Shown here: positions 1 to 9,999 of the stretch, piece by piece
Layout of the letters: each line of letters starts with the position of its first letter
How positions within the stretch are numbered: position 1 is the first letter of the stretch
Assembly (NCBI GenBank): GCA_964017235.1
Contig: OZ024934.1
Coordinates: forward strand, 91,416,706 to 91,480,705
Direction: 5' to 3'
DNA: 64,000 nucleotides
DNA from: Sabellastarte sp. h YS-2021
Taxonomy: Eukaryota > Annelida > Polychaeta > Sabellida > Sabellidae
Made by a program: the position numbers and the translations under genes
The notes under the pieces: model-generated
The model's input: only the letters and a program-made list of their open reading frames with translations
What the model was told of the DNA's origin: nothing
Database searches by the model: none

Positions 1-450
1 AAAAGTTCACAGCAACACAAGTTATATTATATTCCAAAACACAATAGCTCTCCTTATAGCCAGCGAATACAAAGTTTACTTGTGGTCAGATGTACATTCC
101 TTATATACATTCACAGATTTCTCTGGAATTATACAGAACCAACTCAGAAAACCTTGAACCATCTAGGCTAAAGGAGGAAGTTCTAGAAACTACTGGCAAT
201 TGGGTTTCCCCAAATCTATCATAACCACTGAGGGAGGGATTTCCCCCAGTCTGTGAACAGATCAATAAACACTAAAACACAAAAGTCAATAACTCCCTTA
301 CTTTAAATGCCAACACACAAAAAGAACCAACAACACAATTATCTTTTATGACAATGTATAAACATAAAGCTTAAATTAAACAATGCACTAATATAGTGCC
401 TAATATATGTAATATACAATGTACTAATATAGTGTCCAATATATGTAACA
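1..450 (-). repeat. 3' LTR, truncated by window edge
   Basis: These bases equal 5985-6434 apart from one substitution. The LTR ends at 450 with ...TGTAACA, just before the polypurine tract. Positions 382-450 contain two diverged copies of a roughly 34-bp unit (CACTAATATAGTGCC / TACTAATATAGTGTC). The same duplication occurs at the matching end of the other LTR. Confidence 0.93.
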
Positions 451-466
451 CCTCCCCCCTTAAAGA
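451..466 (-). other. Polypurine tract
   Basis: On the minus strand the bases just upstream of the 3' LTR read TTTAAGGGGGGAGG. This is a purine run abutting TGTTAC, where the plus-strand DNA primer of an LTR retroelement is expected. Confidence 0.75.
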
Positions 467-633
467 AAAATTTTGGAAACCAAGGGATTACAAAATTTTA
501 CAAGAGATTTTCATGATGTATACAAACACAGGTAATAACATTTTACAAAACATTTTTATCTAAATACAAAAGTAAAATTAGTACCATGTATAACCTTTAT
601 AAACTTACTAATTACAGGTATATAAATTACACT

Positions 634-3600
634 TTAAATACAGCTTCTGGACAGGGCGTCCGCACAGATATTATCCTTTCCTTTGACATGTTCTATTTGA
701 AGATTGTGTTCTTGCAACATTAAACTCCAGTTCAATAATCTTCTATTTTTGTTTTTCATTTTGTGCAAGAAGACTAAAGGATTGTGATCTGTGTATACAA
801 CGGTGGGTTTTGATGATGAAGATATGTATATGTCAAAATGCTGGATGGCCAAAATGAGTGCTAAACATTCTTTTTCTATTGTAGAGTAGTTCTTTTGATG
901 AACATTAAATTTTTTTGAAAAATAGCTGATGGGATGTTCAATATCTTCATTATCACATTGCAGTAAAACTGCACCTGCACCCACATCACTGGCGTCTACA
1001 GCCAGCCGGAAAGGTTTACTGAAGGCCGGAGCAGTTAGTACGGGCTCTAAACAGAGAAGGTTCTTTACTTTGTCAAATGATTTTTGACAAGTCTCTGACC
1101 AGTGATATTTTATATTCTTTTTCAGTAGTTCAGTCAGTGGAGCAGTGACCTCTGAAAAGTTTTTGCAAAATTTTCTATAATATCCCGCCATTCCAAGGAA
1201 CCTCATTAAGCTTTTCTTATTTTCAAGAATGGGATAGTCAATGATGCTTTTCACTTTAGCTTTGATTGGTGTCACAACTCCATGACCTACTACATGCCCT
1301 AAGTAAATAACTTTGGCTTTTACAAAGTCACTCTTTGACAAATTTACAGTGAGGTTTGCCTCTTTGAGCCGAAACAAGACTTGTTCAAGCCTTTTTAAAT
1401 GTTCTTCCCAAGTATCACTAAAGATGACAATATCATCCACATACACTTCAACACCTTCTAAGTCTTTTAAACATACATTCATTAGTCTTTGAAATGTGGC
1501 CTGGGAGTTCTTCATGCCAAATGGCATCACCTTGTACTGATATAGACCATCAGGGGTCACGAAGGCTGATATTTCTTTGGCCCGCTCAGTAAGAGGTACA
1601 CACCAATATCCTTTCAGTAAATCACACTTTGTGATGTATTTGGCATTGCCAATCCGATCAATACAGTCTTCCATCCTTGGGATAGGGAAGGAATCCGTTT
1701 TACTCAAAACATTGACTTTTCTGTAGTCAGTGCAATATCTGATTGAACCGTCTGGTTTCGGGACCAAAACACAAGGAGATGCCCAACTACTTTGACTTGG
1801 TTCAATTATATCTTTTTCTAGCATGTATTGCACTTCCTGCCTTAATTTTTCGAGTTTCATAGGATTTACCCGATACGGATGCTGTTTGATCGGACGGGCA
1901 TCGCCGACATCGACATCATGCATGAGTATATTTGTCCTATTAGGGGCATTTGGGAACACTGACTTGTACTTTAAGAGCAATTCAATGAGTGGGACCCTCT
2001 TATCTGGTGGTACATGACTCAGTTTGGTTTCCAAATCATCAAGGATCTCAGAATTACTCAACCTAATTCTACATTCAACATCAAGATCAGGAGTGTCGTC
2101 CCATATTTCACGCTCCTGATTACTGTTACTTTCTATACTACAGTCAGTAACCATAACAGGTTTTTTCACACCCCTTTCAAAGTATGGTTTTACCATATTT
2201 ACATGACATAGTTGGGTTGACTTTCTTCTGTCCGGGGTTTCAATGATATAGTCCAGGTCACCTACTCTCTTTAACACTTTGTATGGCCCGTGATATCTGG
2301 CCTGTAACGTATTTCCCTGGACAGGTAGTAACACTAAAACCTTGTCACCTGGTTTGAAAGTACGGTTTTGCGACTTCCTATCGTAAAGCATCTTCATTTT
2401 TGACTGAGAATTTTTCAAATTTTGTTGCGCCAGCTCACAAGCCTTCTTCAACTTATCTCTGAACTTCGAGACATAATCTAACAGATTTAGGCTCTCGGTG
2501 TTCTCAGATAACCAATTTTCCTTCAACAGCTTGAGAGGACCACGGACTGAATGGCCAAAGACCAACTCAAAGGGACTAAAGCCTAAAGACTCTTGAACAG
2601 ACTCTCTAACTGCAAACAATAATAAGCTGATGCCTTCATCCCAATCTTTTTCATTGTCTAAACAGTATGTCCTAATCATATTCTTCAAAGTGGAATGGAA
2701 CCTTTCAAGTGCACCTTGGGATTCTGGGTGATAAGCACTAGATTTGATCTGTTTGGCACCTAACTGAAATACAACCTGTTGAAATAGTCCTGACATAAAA
2801 TTTGACCCTTGATCTGACTGGATCTCTTTTGGTAAGCCAACTAGAGTAAAAAAATTAACCAGAGCTTTTGAGATTTTGGGAGCTGTTATGTTGGTCAATG
2901 GTATGGCTTCGGGAAATCTGGTTGAGGCGCACATAATGGTCAAAAGATATTGGTTTCTGGATTTAGTTTTTGGTAAGGGACCTACACAATCAATTATCAC
3001 TTTGCTAAATGGTTCCTCAAATGCTGGAATGGGTTTGAGAGGAGCTACAGGAATTTTTTGGTTTGGCTTTCCTACCATTTGACAAATGTGACAAGTCTTG
3101 CAAAATTCTGCCACACAGTGCCGAATTTGAGGCCAATAGAAATGTTTGGTTATCTTGTTGTAAGTTTTGTTGATGCCTAAATGGCCACCCATTGGAGATT
3201 CATGAGCCAATTTTAATATCTCACTTTGGTACACTTTTGGCACAACAATCTGGTGTACTACTGACCATTCTTCAGATGCAGGGACATTTGGTGGCCTCCA
3301 CTTTCGCATAAGTACACCATTTCTGACATAATAGCCTACAGGGACCTTATCTAGCTCTACTGGTGGCAAGACCAACTTGAATAAAGGAGCTAATTCAGGA
3401 TCATTTTCCTGCTCTGAAATCAATTTTGATTTTGAAAGTGATACATCTTCACAGTCAATTGAGTCTTGTTTTTCAGAATCTATCCTAGCCTTGGGATTAG
3501 TATCACTAGTATTCTGCACATCATGGTCATAGTTGTTTAAGAATGTATCTGACAAATCAACTAAGACATCTGTAGATTGTTTACAATCTTTTGGTTCTTC

Positions 3601-5025
3601 TTGGGCCTTTTTGGCCATAGCTCGAGTCACAGCACAGGAGGGAAAAATACCAGGAATAACCTCTTCTAATTTCTCAGTGCTAACCAAAGTGATCGGCTTA
3701 GAAGTAACCTTAGGATCAGCAACTACCTTTCCACCTGCAAGATCATTTCCCAACAACAAAGATACCCCTTTAATGGGTAAAGTGGGCCTGGTACCCACAA
3801 CAACAGAACCAGTAACTAAGTCTGATACTAACTTGACCTTATGCAAGGGAACGTTCACACAGCCTCCTTCAATACCTTGAGCAATGACACTCTCACCAGT
3901 AGATGTGCTTACACTCAATGGCAATACACCTTCTAAAAGTAAGGACTGAGTAGCTCCAGTGTCTCTTAATATCTTAATGGGGACCTGACTTGAACTACTT
4001 TCCAAGGATACAAAACCCTCAGACACAAAAGGTTTGAACTCTTCCCTAATAATCTCAGACTTGTCTAAACCAATACTAGACTCTGCTCTATTGGGATTTG
4101 AACGCCAGTTAGACTTGCTAGACACAAAGGCGTTGGGCGTTGCCTCCTTTTCTCTTCTCTTCTTTAAGAGCCAACAGTCAGACATAACATGCCCAGGTTT
4201 CTTACAATAGTGGCAAACAGGAGCAAAGGATCTGGGTTTCCTATCCTTACTCATAGTCTGATTTGAGGTTTGACCCTTATCTGAACTCTTTTCTGGAGCT
4301 ACATTTTCAGATTTCTTTCCTATTTCTGGATACGACTTTTTAGCAGGACCAAAGGACTTATTCTTGTTGAAAGTGGACTTGTGAGTTAGCGCATAATCAT
4401 CAGCATAAGCTGCTGCTTTTGCCAAATTTTCAACTTTCTGTTCATCTAGATAGGTTTTAATGTCATCACGAACACACCTTTTGAACTCTTCAATCAAAAT
4501 AACTTGCCTAAGTTTTTCAAAGTCTGTACCTACTTCCCTAGAATAACACCATCTGTCAAAGTACACTTCTTTCTCATGGGCAAATTCAACATGAGTTTGA
4601 CTTTCTTGTTTACGATAATTTCTGAATTTTTGACGATATGCTTCTGGTACCAACTCATATGCTTTCAAAATAGAGTTATAGTCCACACATTCAGAAATTG
4701 GCAAAGCCGTGTATGCCTCCTGGGCCTTTCCCCTCAAAACACTTTGCAGCAATAAAGGCCACTGGTCTATAGGCCATTTCAAATTTTGAGCTACGCTTTC
4801 AAAGTGTTGAAAGTACTTATCGACCTCCGACTCATTAAAAGGTGGTACCAGTCGCACATTTTTACCCAAATCAAATTTGGTAGCAATGGACTCTTCGTGG
4901 GCAATTCTACGGGCATTGAGTTCTAAAGCTCTCATTTCTCTTTCATGTTTAAGCTCAAGTTCCTTTTCTCGCTGTTGAGCTTCAAGCTCTTCTTTTCGTT
5001 GTTGAGCTTCAAGCTTGAGTTTCAA
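634..5025 (-). CDS. Gag-protease-integrase-RT-RNase H polyprotein (Gmr1 order)
   Basis: The frame is open for 1,463 codons. Domains in order: Gag core; CCHC zinc knuckle (C-x2-C-x4-H-x4-C) near residue 270; aspartic protease with DTGA near 354; integrase zinc-binding HHCC near 605-648; integrase catalytic D, D, E near 678 (IIDCVGP), 737 (QSDQGSNF) and 773 (GALERFH); RT with YVDD near 1198; RNase H with AVDAS near 1340 and a final GKDNICADALSR. All key residues are visible. Together they make and integrate the cDNA. The first codon is TTG, not a true start: the natural N-terminus lies in the neighbouring frame at 5009-5311. Apart from that junction the pol region has no breaks, which fits the near-identical LTRs. 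Confidence 0.93.
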   Translation of the reverse strand: MKLKLEAQQRKEELEAQQREKELELKHEREMRALELNARRIAHEESIATKFDLGKNVRLVPPFNESEVDKYFQHFESVAQNLKWPIDQWPLLLQSVLRGKAQEAYTALPISECVDYNSILKAYELVPEAYRQKFRNYRKQESQTHVEFAHEKEVYFDRWCYSREVGTDFEKLRQVILIEEFKRCVRDDIKTYLDEQKVENLAKAAAYADDYALTHKSTFNKNKSFGPAKKSYPEIGKKSENVAPEKSSDKGQTSNQTMSKDRKPRSFAPVCHYCKKPGHVMSDCWLLKKRREKEATPNAFVSSKSNWRSNPNRAESSIGLDKSEIIREEFKPFVSEGFVSLESSSSQVPIKILRDTGATQSLLLEGVLPLSVSTSTGESVIAQGIEGGCVNVPLHKVKLVSDLVTGSVVVGTRPTLPIKGVSLLLGNDLAGGKVVADPKVTSKPITLVSTEKLEEVIPGIFPSCAVTRAMAKKAQEEPKDCKQSTDVLVDLSDTFLNNYDHDVQNTSDTNPKARIDSEKQDSIDCEDVSLSKSKLISEQENDPELAPLFKLVLPPVELDKVPVGYYVRNGVLMRKWRPPNVPASEEWSVVHQIVVPKVYQSEILKLAHESPMGGHLGINKTYNKITKHFYWPQIRHCVAEFCKTCHICQMVGKPNQKIPVAPLKPIPAFEEPFSKVIIDCVGPLPKTKSRNQYLLTIMCASTRFPEAIPLTNITAPKISKALVNFFTLVGLPKEIQSDQGSNFMSGLFQQVVFQLGAKQIKSSAYHPESQGALERFHSTLKNMIRTYCLDNEKDWDEGISLLLFAVRESVQESLGFSPFELVFGHSVRGPLKLLKENWLSENTESLNLLDYVSKFRDKLKKACELAQQNLKNSQSKMKMLYDRKSQNRTFKPGDKVLVLLPVQGNTLQARYHGPYKVLKRVGDLDYIIETPDRRKSTQLCHVNMVKPYFERGVKKPVMVTDCSIESNSNQEREIWDDTPDLDVECRIRLSNSEILDDLETKLSHVPPDKRVPLIELLLKYKSVFPNAPNRTNILMHDVDVGDARPIKQHPYRVNPMKLEKLRQEVQYMLEKDIIEPSQSSWASPCVLVPKPDGSIRYCTDYRKVNVLSKTDSFPIPRMEDCIDRIGNAKYITKCDLLKGYWCVPLTERAKEISAFVTPDGLYQYKVMPFGMKNSQATFQRLMNVCLKDLEGVEVYVDDIVIFSDTWEEHLKRLEQVLFRLKEANLTVNLSKSDFVKAKVIYLGHVVGHGVVTPIKAKVKSIIDYPILENKKSLMRFLGMAGYYRKFCKNFSEVTAPLTELLKKNIKYHWSETCQKSFDKVKNLLCLEPVLTAPAFSKPFRLAVDASDVGAGAVLLQCDNEDIEHPISYFSKKFNVHQKNYSTIEKECLALILAIQHFDIYISSSSKPTVVYTDHNPLVFLHKMKNKNRRLLNWSLMLQEHNLQIEHVKGKDNICADALSRSCI

Positions 5026-5311
5026 GCTCTTTAAGTCTTAACTCTCTTTCAATTTCTAATCGCCTGATCTCATATTGCCCAGAAAGTTCCATTGGTAGAG
5101 GCTTATACACTTCTAAACAACTATCAGGTAAAACATCTTCATCAACTAACTGTTCAACAATAAGCCTTTTTAGTTCATGTTTACGTGTTGACCTTTTCAC
5201 CTCTAACTGTAACTCTTGTGCTATCTGCATTAACATATCTTTTTTAAAAGTTTCTAGAACTTCCATAGATGGTGACTGTACAAACTCTTTAGCACTAGCC
5301 ATTTTGAGCAC
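5009..5311 (-). CDS. Gag N-terminus with SAP-like motif, out of frame with the rest
   Basis: This 100-codon ORF starts at the first ATG after the primer-binding site. Residues about 15-55 form a charged helix-turn-helix pattern (KKDMLMQIAQEL ... RKHELKRLIVEQL) like the SAP-type motif at the N-terminus of many gypsy Gag proteins. It then enters a charged E/R/K/L coiled coil that continues directly in the 634-5025 ORF one frame away. Joining the two needs a +1 shift near 5015-5025. This is either a one-base insertion in this copy or a programmed shift. I cannot tell which from one copy. Confidence 0.8.
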   Translation of the reverse strand: MLKMASAKEFVQSPSMEVLETFKKDMLMQIAQELQLEVKRSTRKHELKRLIVEQLVDEDVLPDSCLEVYKPLPMELSGQYEIRRLEIERELRLKELETQA

Positions 5312-5397
5312 TGTTGACTGTAACCAATTATTAAATCAAATGGATTTTCAAAATGTTAATTGAACGGTTGATTAAATAGTTGTAATCAAATGGTTGT

Positions 5398-5415
5398 ATC
5401 CCGGACGAGCCCCCA
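5398..5415 (-). other. Primer-binding site for tRNA-Pro
   Basis: The minus-strand bases TGGGGGCTCGTCCGGGAT lie seven bases after the 5' LTR. They match the 18-nt tRNA-Pro primer site known from murine-leukaemia-type elements. The position just downstream of the 5' LTR is as expected. Confidence 0.9.
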
Positions 5416-5422
5416 ATTTTTC

Positions 5423-6434
5423 TGTTACGGTCACGGGCAAGCGCGGTAGCAATTACCGGTTGTCTTTAAGTTGTAACAGAAAAAGCAAAAAGTTAAACTT
5501 AACAAATTTATTTAATAGTCAACAATAATGATTACAGTCAACTGGTATGCCCTTAACTAAGTACACTAATATAATAACAAGATCTAGCTGACCTGACCAC
5601 TGAGATTAAGAATAAGTTTATCCGCCGTATCCCGCAATCTGTTCTGTAATCCGTCCTGTGGTATATTCTGTGATCTGTCCAATGTCCTGTGGTCTGTCCT
5701 GTGATCTGTCCAATGTTCACTCACACACGGATATCTATATCTTGTGACCTGTCTCACACTCAACAACACAAAAGGTTCTTGTCCTGCTATCCTTTATATA
5801 TCCAGTCACACAGAATGTCTGTCTGGAGATATTTAGAGAGTTAACACAATTGTACTGTCTGCTCCAAGATATGGACAATGTCCAAAATGCAGTAAATCCA
5901 CTCTCTGTTATATAACTGTACAATATCCAAAAATATCCAAAGTGCAATAAATCTGTCCAGACAATGTATCTAGATCACTCCAGTAAAAGTTCACAGCAAC
6001 ACAAGTTATATTATATTCCAAAACACAATAGCTCTCCTTATAGCCAGCGAATACAAAGTTTACTTGTGGTCAGATGTACATTCCTTATATACATTCACAG
6101 ATTTCTCTGGAATTATACAGAACCAACTCAGAAAACCTTGAACCATCTAGGCTAAAGGAGGAAGTTCTAGAAACTACTGGCAATTGGGTTTCCCCAAATC
6201 TATCATAACCACTGAGGGAGGGATTTCCCCCAGTCTGTGAACAGATCAATAAACACTAAAACACAAAAGTCAATAACTCCCTTACTTTAAATGTCAACAC
6301 ACAAAAAGAACCAACAACACAATTATCTTTTATGACAATGTATAAACATAAAGCTTAAATTAAACAATGCACTAATATAGTGCCTAATATATGTAATATA
6401 CAATGTACTAATATAGTGTCCAATATATGTAACA
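5423..6434 (-). repeat. 5' LTR, complete (1,012 bp)
   Basis: Bounded by TGTTACGG at 5423 and TATGTAACA at 6434, giving a perfect 6-bp terminal inverted repeat. The part from 5985 on is duplicated at the window start. Positions 5640-5720 contain short direct repeats of CTGTGATCTGTCCAATG. Confidence 0.93.
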
Positions 6435-7313
6435 CGAGGTAACCACGTCTACTAAAATTAATGATGCTGTCCAATTTTTGTAGTAGATTGGAAATGGGTA
6501 CAACGATCATACTTATGTCCGACCTGCCCTGAAATAGTCGGTTAGTAATTTTGCGTTACCACATCGGAGGTCCACGTCTCACATAACATTCTATTCAGGG
6601 CTGATGTCCAACACCCATCGTGTATCATATAACAGTCTACATTTGAAATTGATATGGGGATTATCCTCATTATCATTTAAAAATCTAAACTTTGTCACAA
6701 TTTGCCATACAACTGATAATTTTTTTAAATGTTTGATAATTAAGCCCGGTTTAAAAATAACTTCAAGGAAGTTGTAGGACTTATTTACTACTTTGGTCAA
6801 TCTCTAATACATCATATGCCATCATTCCACATATTTGTGACCCAACCACATACGCCATGTGTGACCTTATGCATATCCTGTTGCTTCTTAATTCATGTAC
6901 TGAATACAAATTATTGCTGGGTACCCATTATCACTACCAGTGACAAAAATAGTCATATTTCTTTAATGGGCACATATTTGAAAGTGTTTTGTTGCGCCTT
7001 AGAGTCCACTACTCTTTGGAGATTAAGCGCTATAAAAGTTGAATTAGAATGTGTAAATTGCTAGTATATTTTTACCGCTATCTTTGTTCTACATGTCTCC
7101 CAAATATCACATTGCTATATTAATTAGTTTATACACAGCCCAGTTAGCACAAAAATATGAAAACTTGACTCACTTCTTGCAAACCCATGTCAATTTTTAC
7201 TGCATGTATAGTCATGTTAAATTATCAATTATCACCAAATTTGTCATGTGCAGGTGCATAGTCATGTTTATTATTTTAGTAACTGTTTATTACTATACAT
7301 GTGTGGTGACAGA
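6435..7313. other. Intergenic, nothing recognised
   Basis: AT-rich DNA between the LTR element and the LINE fragment. Open frames here are short and resemble no family I know. Confidence 0.5.
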
Positions 7314-7999
7314 ACTTCAAAGTGGAAGTTACCTTGGGGTAATCATTGACCAAGACCTATCACTTAAGGAACAAGTAAATGCCATATGGAGATCCTGTTA
7401 TGGTCACCGAAGATCCATCATTCAAATAAAACCTTACCTGACCAAGTCTGCTGCACACACAACAGTACAGTCACTCATATCTTCCAGATTGGACTATTGT
7501 AACTCTCTCCTAGCTGAACTCCCACAATATTTTATCCATAGGTTGCAGAAAGTACAAAATTGGGCTACCAGGATAGTTTTGAATGTCGAGAAACATGATT
7601 CTATATGGGTTCACCTGCATCAGCTCCACTGGTTGCCTGTTAGGTTTTGGATCAAATTTAAAATAAATCTACTAGTATATAAGAGTTTGAATCAATAGGC
7701 ACCATCATATTTGACATCAGTGCTTAACTACCAGCAACATCAACGCACCACAAGATTGGCAAGAAAATCATGCATGCTACAAGAAAAAAGATCAAAACTT
7801 GTCTTTATGGGTGACCGTGCCTTCAGTGTTGTGGCACCAAAGTATTGGAATGAATTGCCAGATGATATCAGGAACATTGAACTTCCATTGGACATCTTCA
7901 AAAAGAAACTAAAAACTCATTATTTTAAAATAGCATTTTGTAGAGAAAAAGCGCAATGATTGTTTATTCTTAAATAGAATTGCGCTATATAAATATGTC
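7314..7999 (+). pseudogene. LINE (non-LTR retrotransposon) RT C-terminal fragment
   Basis: Translation shows the C-terminal hallmarks of CR1/L2/jockey-type RTs: YLGVIIDQDLSLKEQV, SRLDYCNSLLAELP, RLQKVQNWATRIV, LHWLPVRFWIKFKI, then APSYLTSVL and FSVVAPKYWNELPDDIR. A TAG at 7696-7698 interrupts the frame, after which the same frame continues to about 7959. The 3' end GCGCTATATAAATATG at 7982-7997 is typical of L2-like tails. No endonuclease or YxDD core is present, so it is a 5'-truncated dead copy. Confidence 0.85.
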
Positions 8000-8235
8000 A
8001 TGTTATGTTGACAGAACTTTCAATCCTTGTGCTTCAAAAGTTTGGAGGGATTTGAAGTTCTGTTGACAGAATTTGAAATTCTATTGACAACTTGACAAAT
8101 CTTCAAATGCTGTTGATAAAACTAAGGGTATTACTCTGAGGTCCAGATTTTAGATGGATTTGAAGTTCTGTCAAGACAGAATTTGAAATTCTGTTGACAT
8201 GATTTGAAATTCTGTCGACAAATTCAAATCATGTT
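8000..8235. repeat. Short palindromic repeat cluster 1
   Basis: Repeated near-palindromes built on GACAGAATTTGAAATTCTGT (for example around 8055-8090 and 8160-8225), separated by short spacers. The blocks beginning near 8130 and 8245 share the string GGTCCAGATTTTAG, suggesting a larger duplicated unit. Confidence 0.6.
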
Positions 8236-8639
8236 AATGACATTGAGGGTCTTCCTCTAGGGTCCAGATTTTAGGTTATTTTGAAAAATTTAATTTTCAT
8301 CTCCTTTTAAATTTTCCTACTCACTGATTTCTTTTTATCAATGACAGATAATGTGTCATCTTTTATATTTAAATTTTGCCTGATTTTTCTGAGTACCAAA
8401 ACCCCCTTTTATAGGATAAAACACCTACTCGCTATTCAGTATTATTTTTAAAATCAATCAATGTACTACTTGTGCCTAGTTCCATGTTATAACACCTTAC
8501 CCTTAACAATCTTTTCAAAAAACCTTAACATACCTGAAATTAACAGGAATCATCTATTGAAATTGCAGTGCCATTTGTGAAACAAAAATTGACAAAATGC
8601 AAAAATAGCAAGGCACATGTAATTAGAAGGATTATTACA

Positions 8640-8805
8640 AGTAAGGTTACAAGTTCCAATTAGAAGTTCTGTAAACAGAACTTCCAGTTGGAAGTTGTGG
8701 TGACAGAATTTCAAATTCTGTCAAATTATCTTGACACAACTTCCAATTGGATGTTCTGTTGAGAGAATTTGAAATTTTGTCAGATTAGAATCTCTGTCAC
8801 AATAT
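8640..8805. repeat. Short palindromic repeat cluster 2
   Basis: The same motif family returns: GACAGAATTTCAAATTCTGTC near 8702, with arms such as CTTCCAATTGGA and AGAATTTGAAATTTTGTC. It ends at an AT dinucleotide run near 8805-8815. Confidence 0.55.
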
Positions 8806-8815
8806 ATATATATAA

Positions 8816-9555
8816 AACAAGATGCGCTCAGACAGAGCAAAACACTCGACTCAATGTGACCAGTCTCTTAAGTGATATAAAGTATTGTAAGGAAGACAAT
8901 AAAATAAAACCAAACATGTAAATTAATCTTCATAGAAATATCAAGTAGAAAGCTAAAGTCATTACAAAGACATTGAAAAGGGGACCTCTGAAAATTCATG
9001 ACTTTTTGTATCCATAATAAGATCCAGATCTTTTAGTAACTAATTCCTCCTTCGGTCAGGTTCTACCCACAAATTTTTAATAAAGATCTGTTCATTGGTT
9101 TTGGAGTAATCTAAACACACACATAAAAAAAAAAACCCAGACAAATAGGCAAACAATTAGCAAACAAAAACATAAACTGCTGGTGGAGGTGAAAATATTG
9201 CTTAAAGGTCACTTCTTGGTGAAAATCATGCATGGTAATTTTTTGTGATCGACTGTCAAGGAATTGAAAAAAAAAGAGAAAATAAAACAGAAATAATAGT
9301 TTAATAAAAATGATTACTATACCACCCCTCTCTTTATTATCTTTATGTGAATTTCAAAACATAAAATGAGAAGAAATATTTTTAATTAAAGACAGCAAGT
9401 ATCACAAGCTAGGTTTGTGACCTCACAATGACAATTGCATTGTGACATCACTGAGTAATGACATCATCAGAAAGCAAAATATTGATTTTTTACGCATGTG
9501 ATGAAGAGAAGCAGTTTCACTGTGTATTCCCAATTAAAAATAAGAAAAACTCTCT
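8816..9555. other. Intergenic, no gene seen
   Basis: AT-rich DNA with no convincing coding frame. A poly-A stretch near 9125 is the only simple feature. Confidence 0.45.
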
Positions 9556-9750
9556 CCTGACTTTAATTTTCACACAAATTACACCAAATTTGGAAGAATC
9601 CGTCTGTACCCCATGAAATATCTGCCCACCAAATTTGAGCTCGATTGGTGGTTTAGTTTTTGAGTTATAAGGGCGGAACGGTGCACAGACAGACAGACAG
9701 ACAGAAACAAACTGATCACAATAACCCTCTCCTATCGTCGAGCGTTAAAA
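9556..9750 (+). repeat. Interspersed repeat with (AGAC)n tract
   Basis: The string CCAAATTTGAGCTCGATTGG, a GGGCGGAACGG block and then five AGAC units (9690-9710) form a compact block of the sort dispersed in many invertebrate genomes. I cannot assign a class. Confidence 0.45.
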
Positions 9751-9838
9751 ATTGTAGCTCTGTATTACTTGATAATGGCAGTTTATATAAGATAGGCTAA
9801 CTTTTCAGGTTGTTCATGAGTTGATAGAATCAGTTCAG

Positions 9839-9999
9839 ATGGGGGTGAAAGATTTATGGAAAGTATTGGAGCCTGTAAAGCAACAGGTTCCCTGTTCTGA
9901 CCTCAAAGGTCAGACTCTGGCAGTGGACCTCAGTCTGTGGGTGTGTGAGGCAGAGGGTGTTTCTGAAATGCGAGGCAGAGTGGTCAAGCCATATCTTAG
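9839..9999 (+). CDS. GEN1: GEN1 exon 1 (XPG N domain)
   Basis: Starts at the ATG of MGVKDLW, which must be N-terminal for FEN/XPG enzymes. Contains LAVDLSLWVCEAEGV with catalytic D30. Ends CTTAG|GTTTGT in phase 2. Confidence 0.93.

Larger units (their letters stand above)
1..6434 (-). mobile_element. Young Gmr1-like Ty3/gypsy LTR retrotransposon
   Basis: The element reads leftward: 5' LTR at 5423-6434, primer-binding site, gag/pol, polypurine tract, then the 3' LTR running off the left edge. LTR ends are TGTTAC...GTAACA. The 450 bases of the left LTR match 5985-6434 with one visible difference (C at about 310 versus T at about 6294), so insertion is recent. Domain order in the ORF is Gag, protease, integrase, RT, RNase H. 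Integrase before RT is the Gmr1-type order, unlike ordinary gypsy elements. About 560 bases of the 3' LTR lie outside the window, so the left target duplication cannot be seen. The base string right of the 5' LTR is CGAGG. Confidence 0.93.

Noticed and set aside
1823-4755. Plus-strand frames within the LTR element
   Set aside because: Opposite-strand shadows of the gag-pol ORF, which has all catalytic motifs.
7084-7310. N-terminal part of the 204-codon frame upstream of the LINE fragment
   Set aside because: No similarity to RT until about 7314. The earlier codons are chance open AT-rich sequence.
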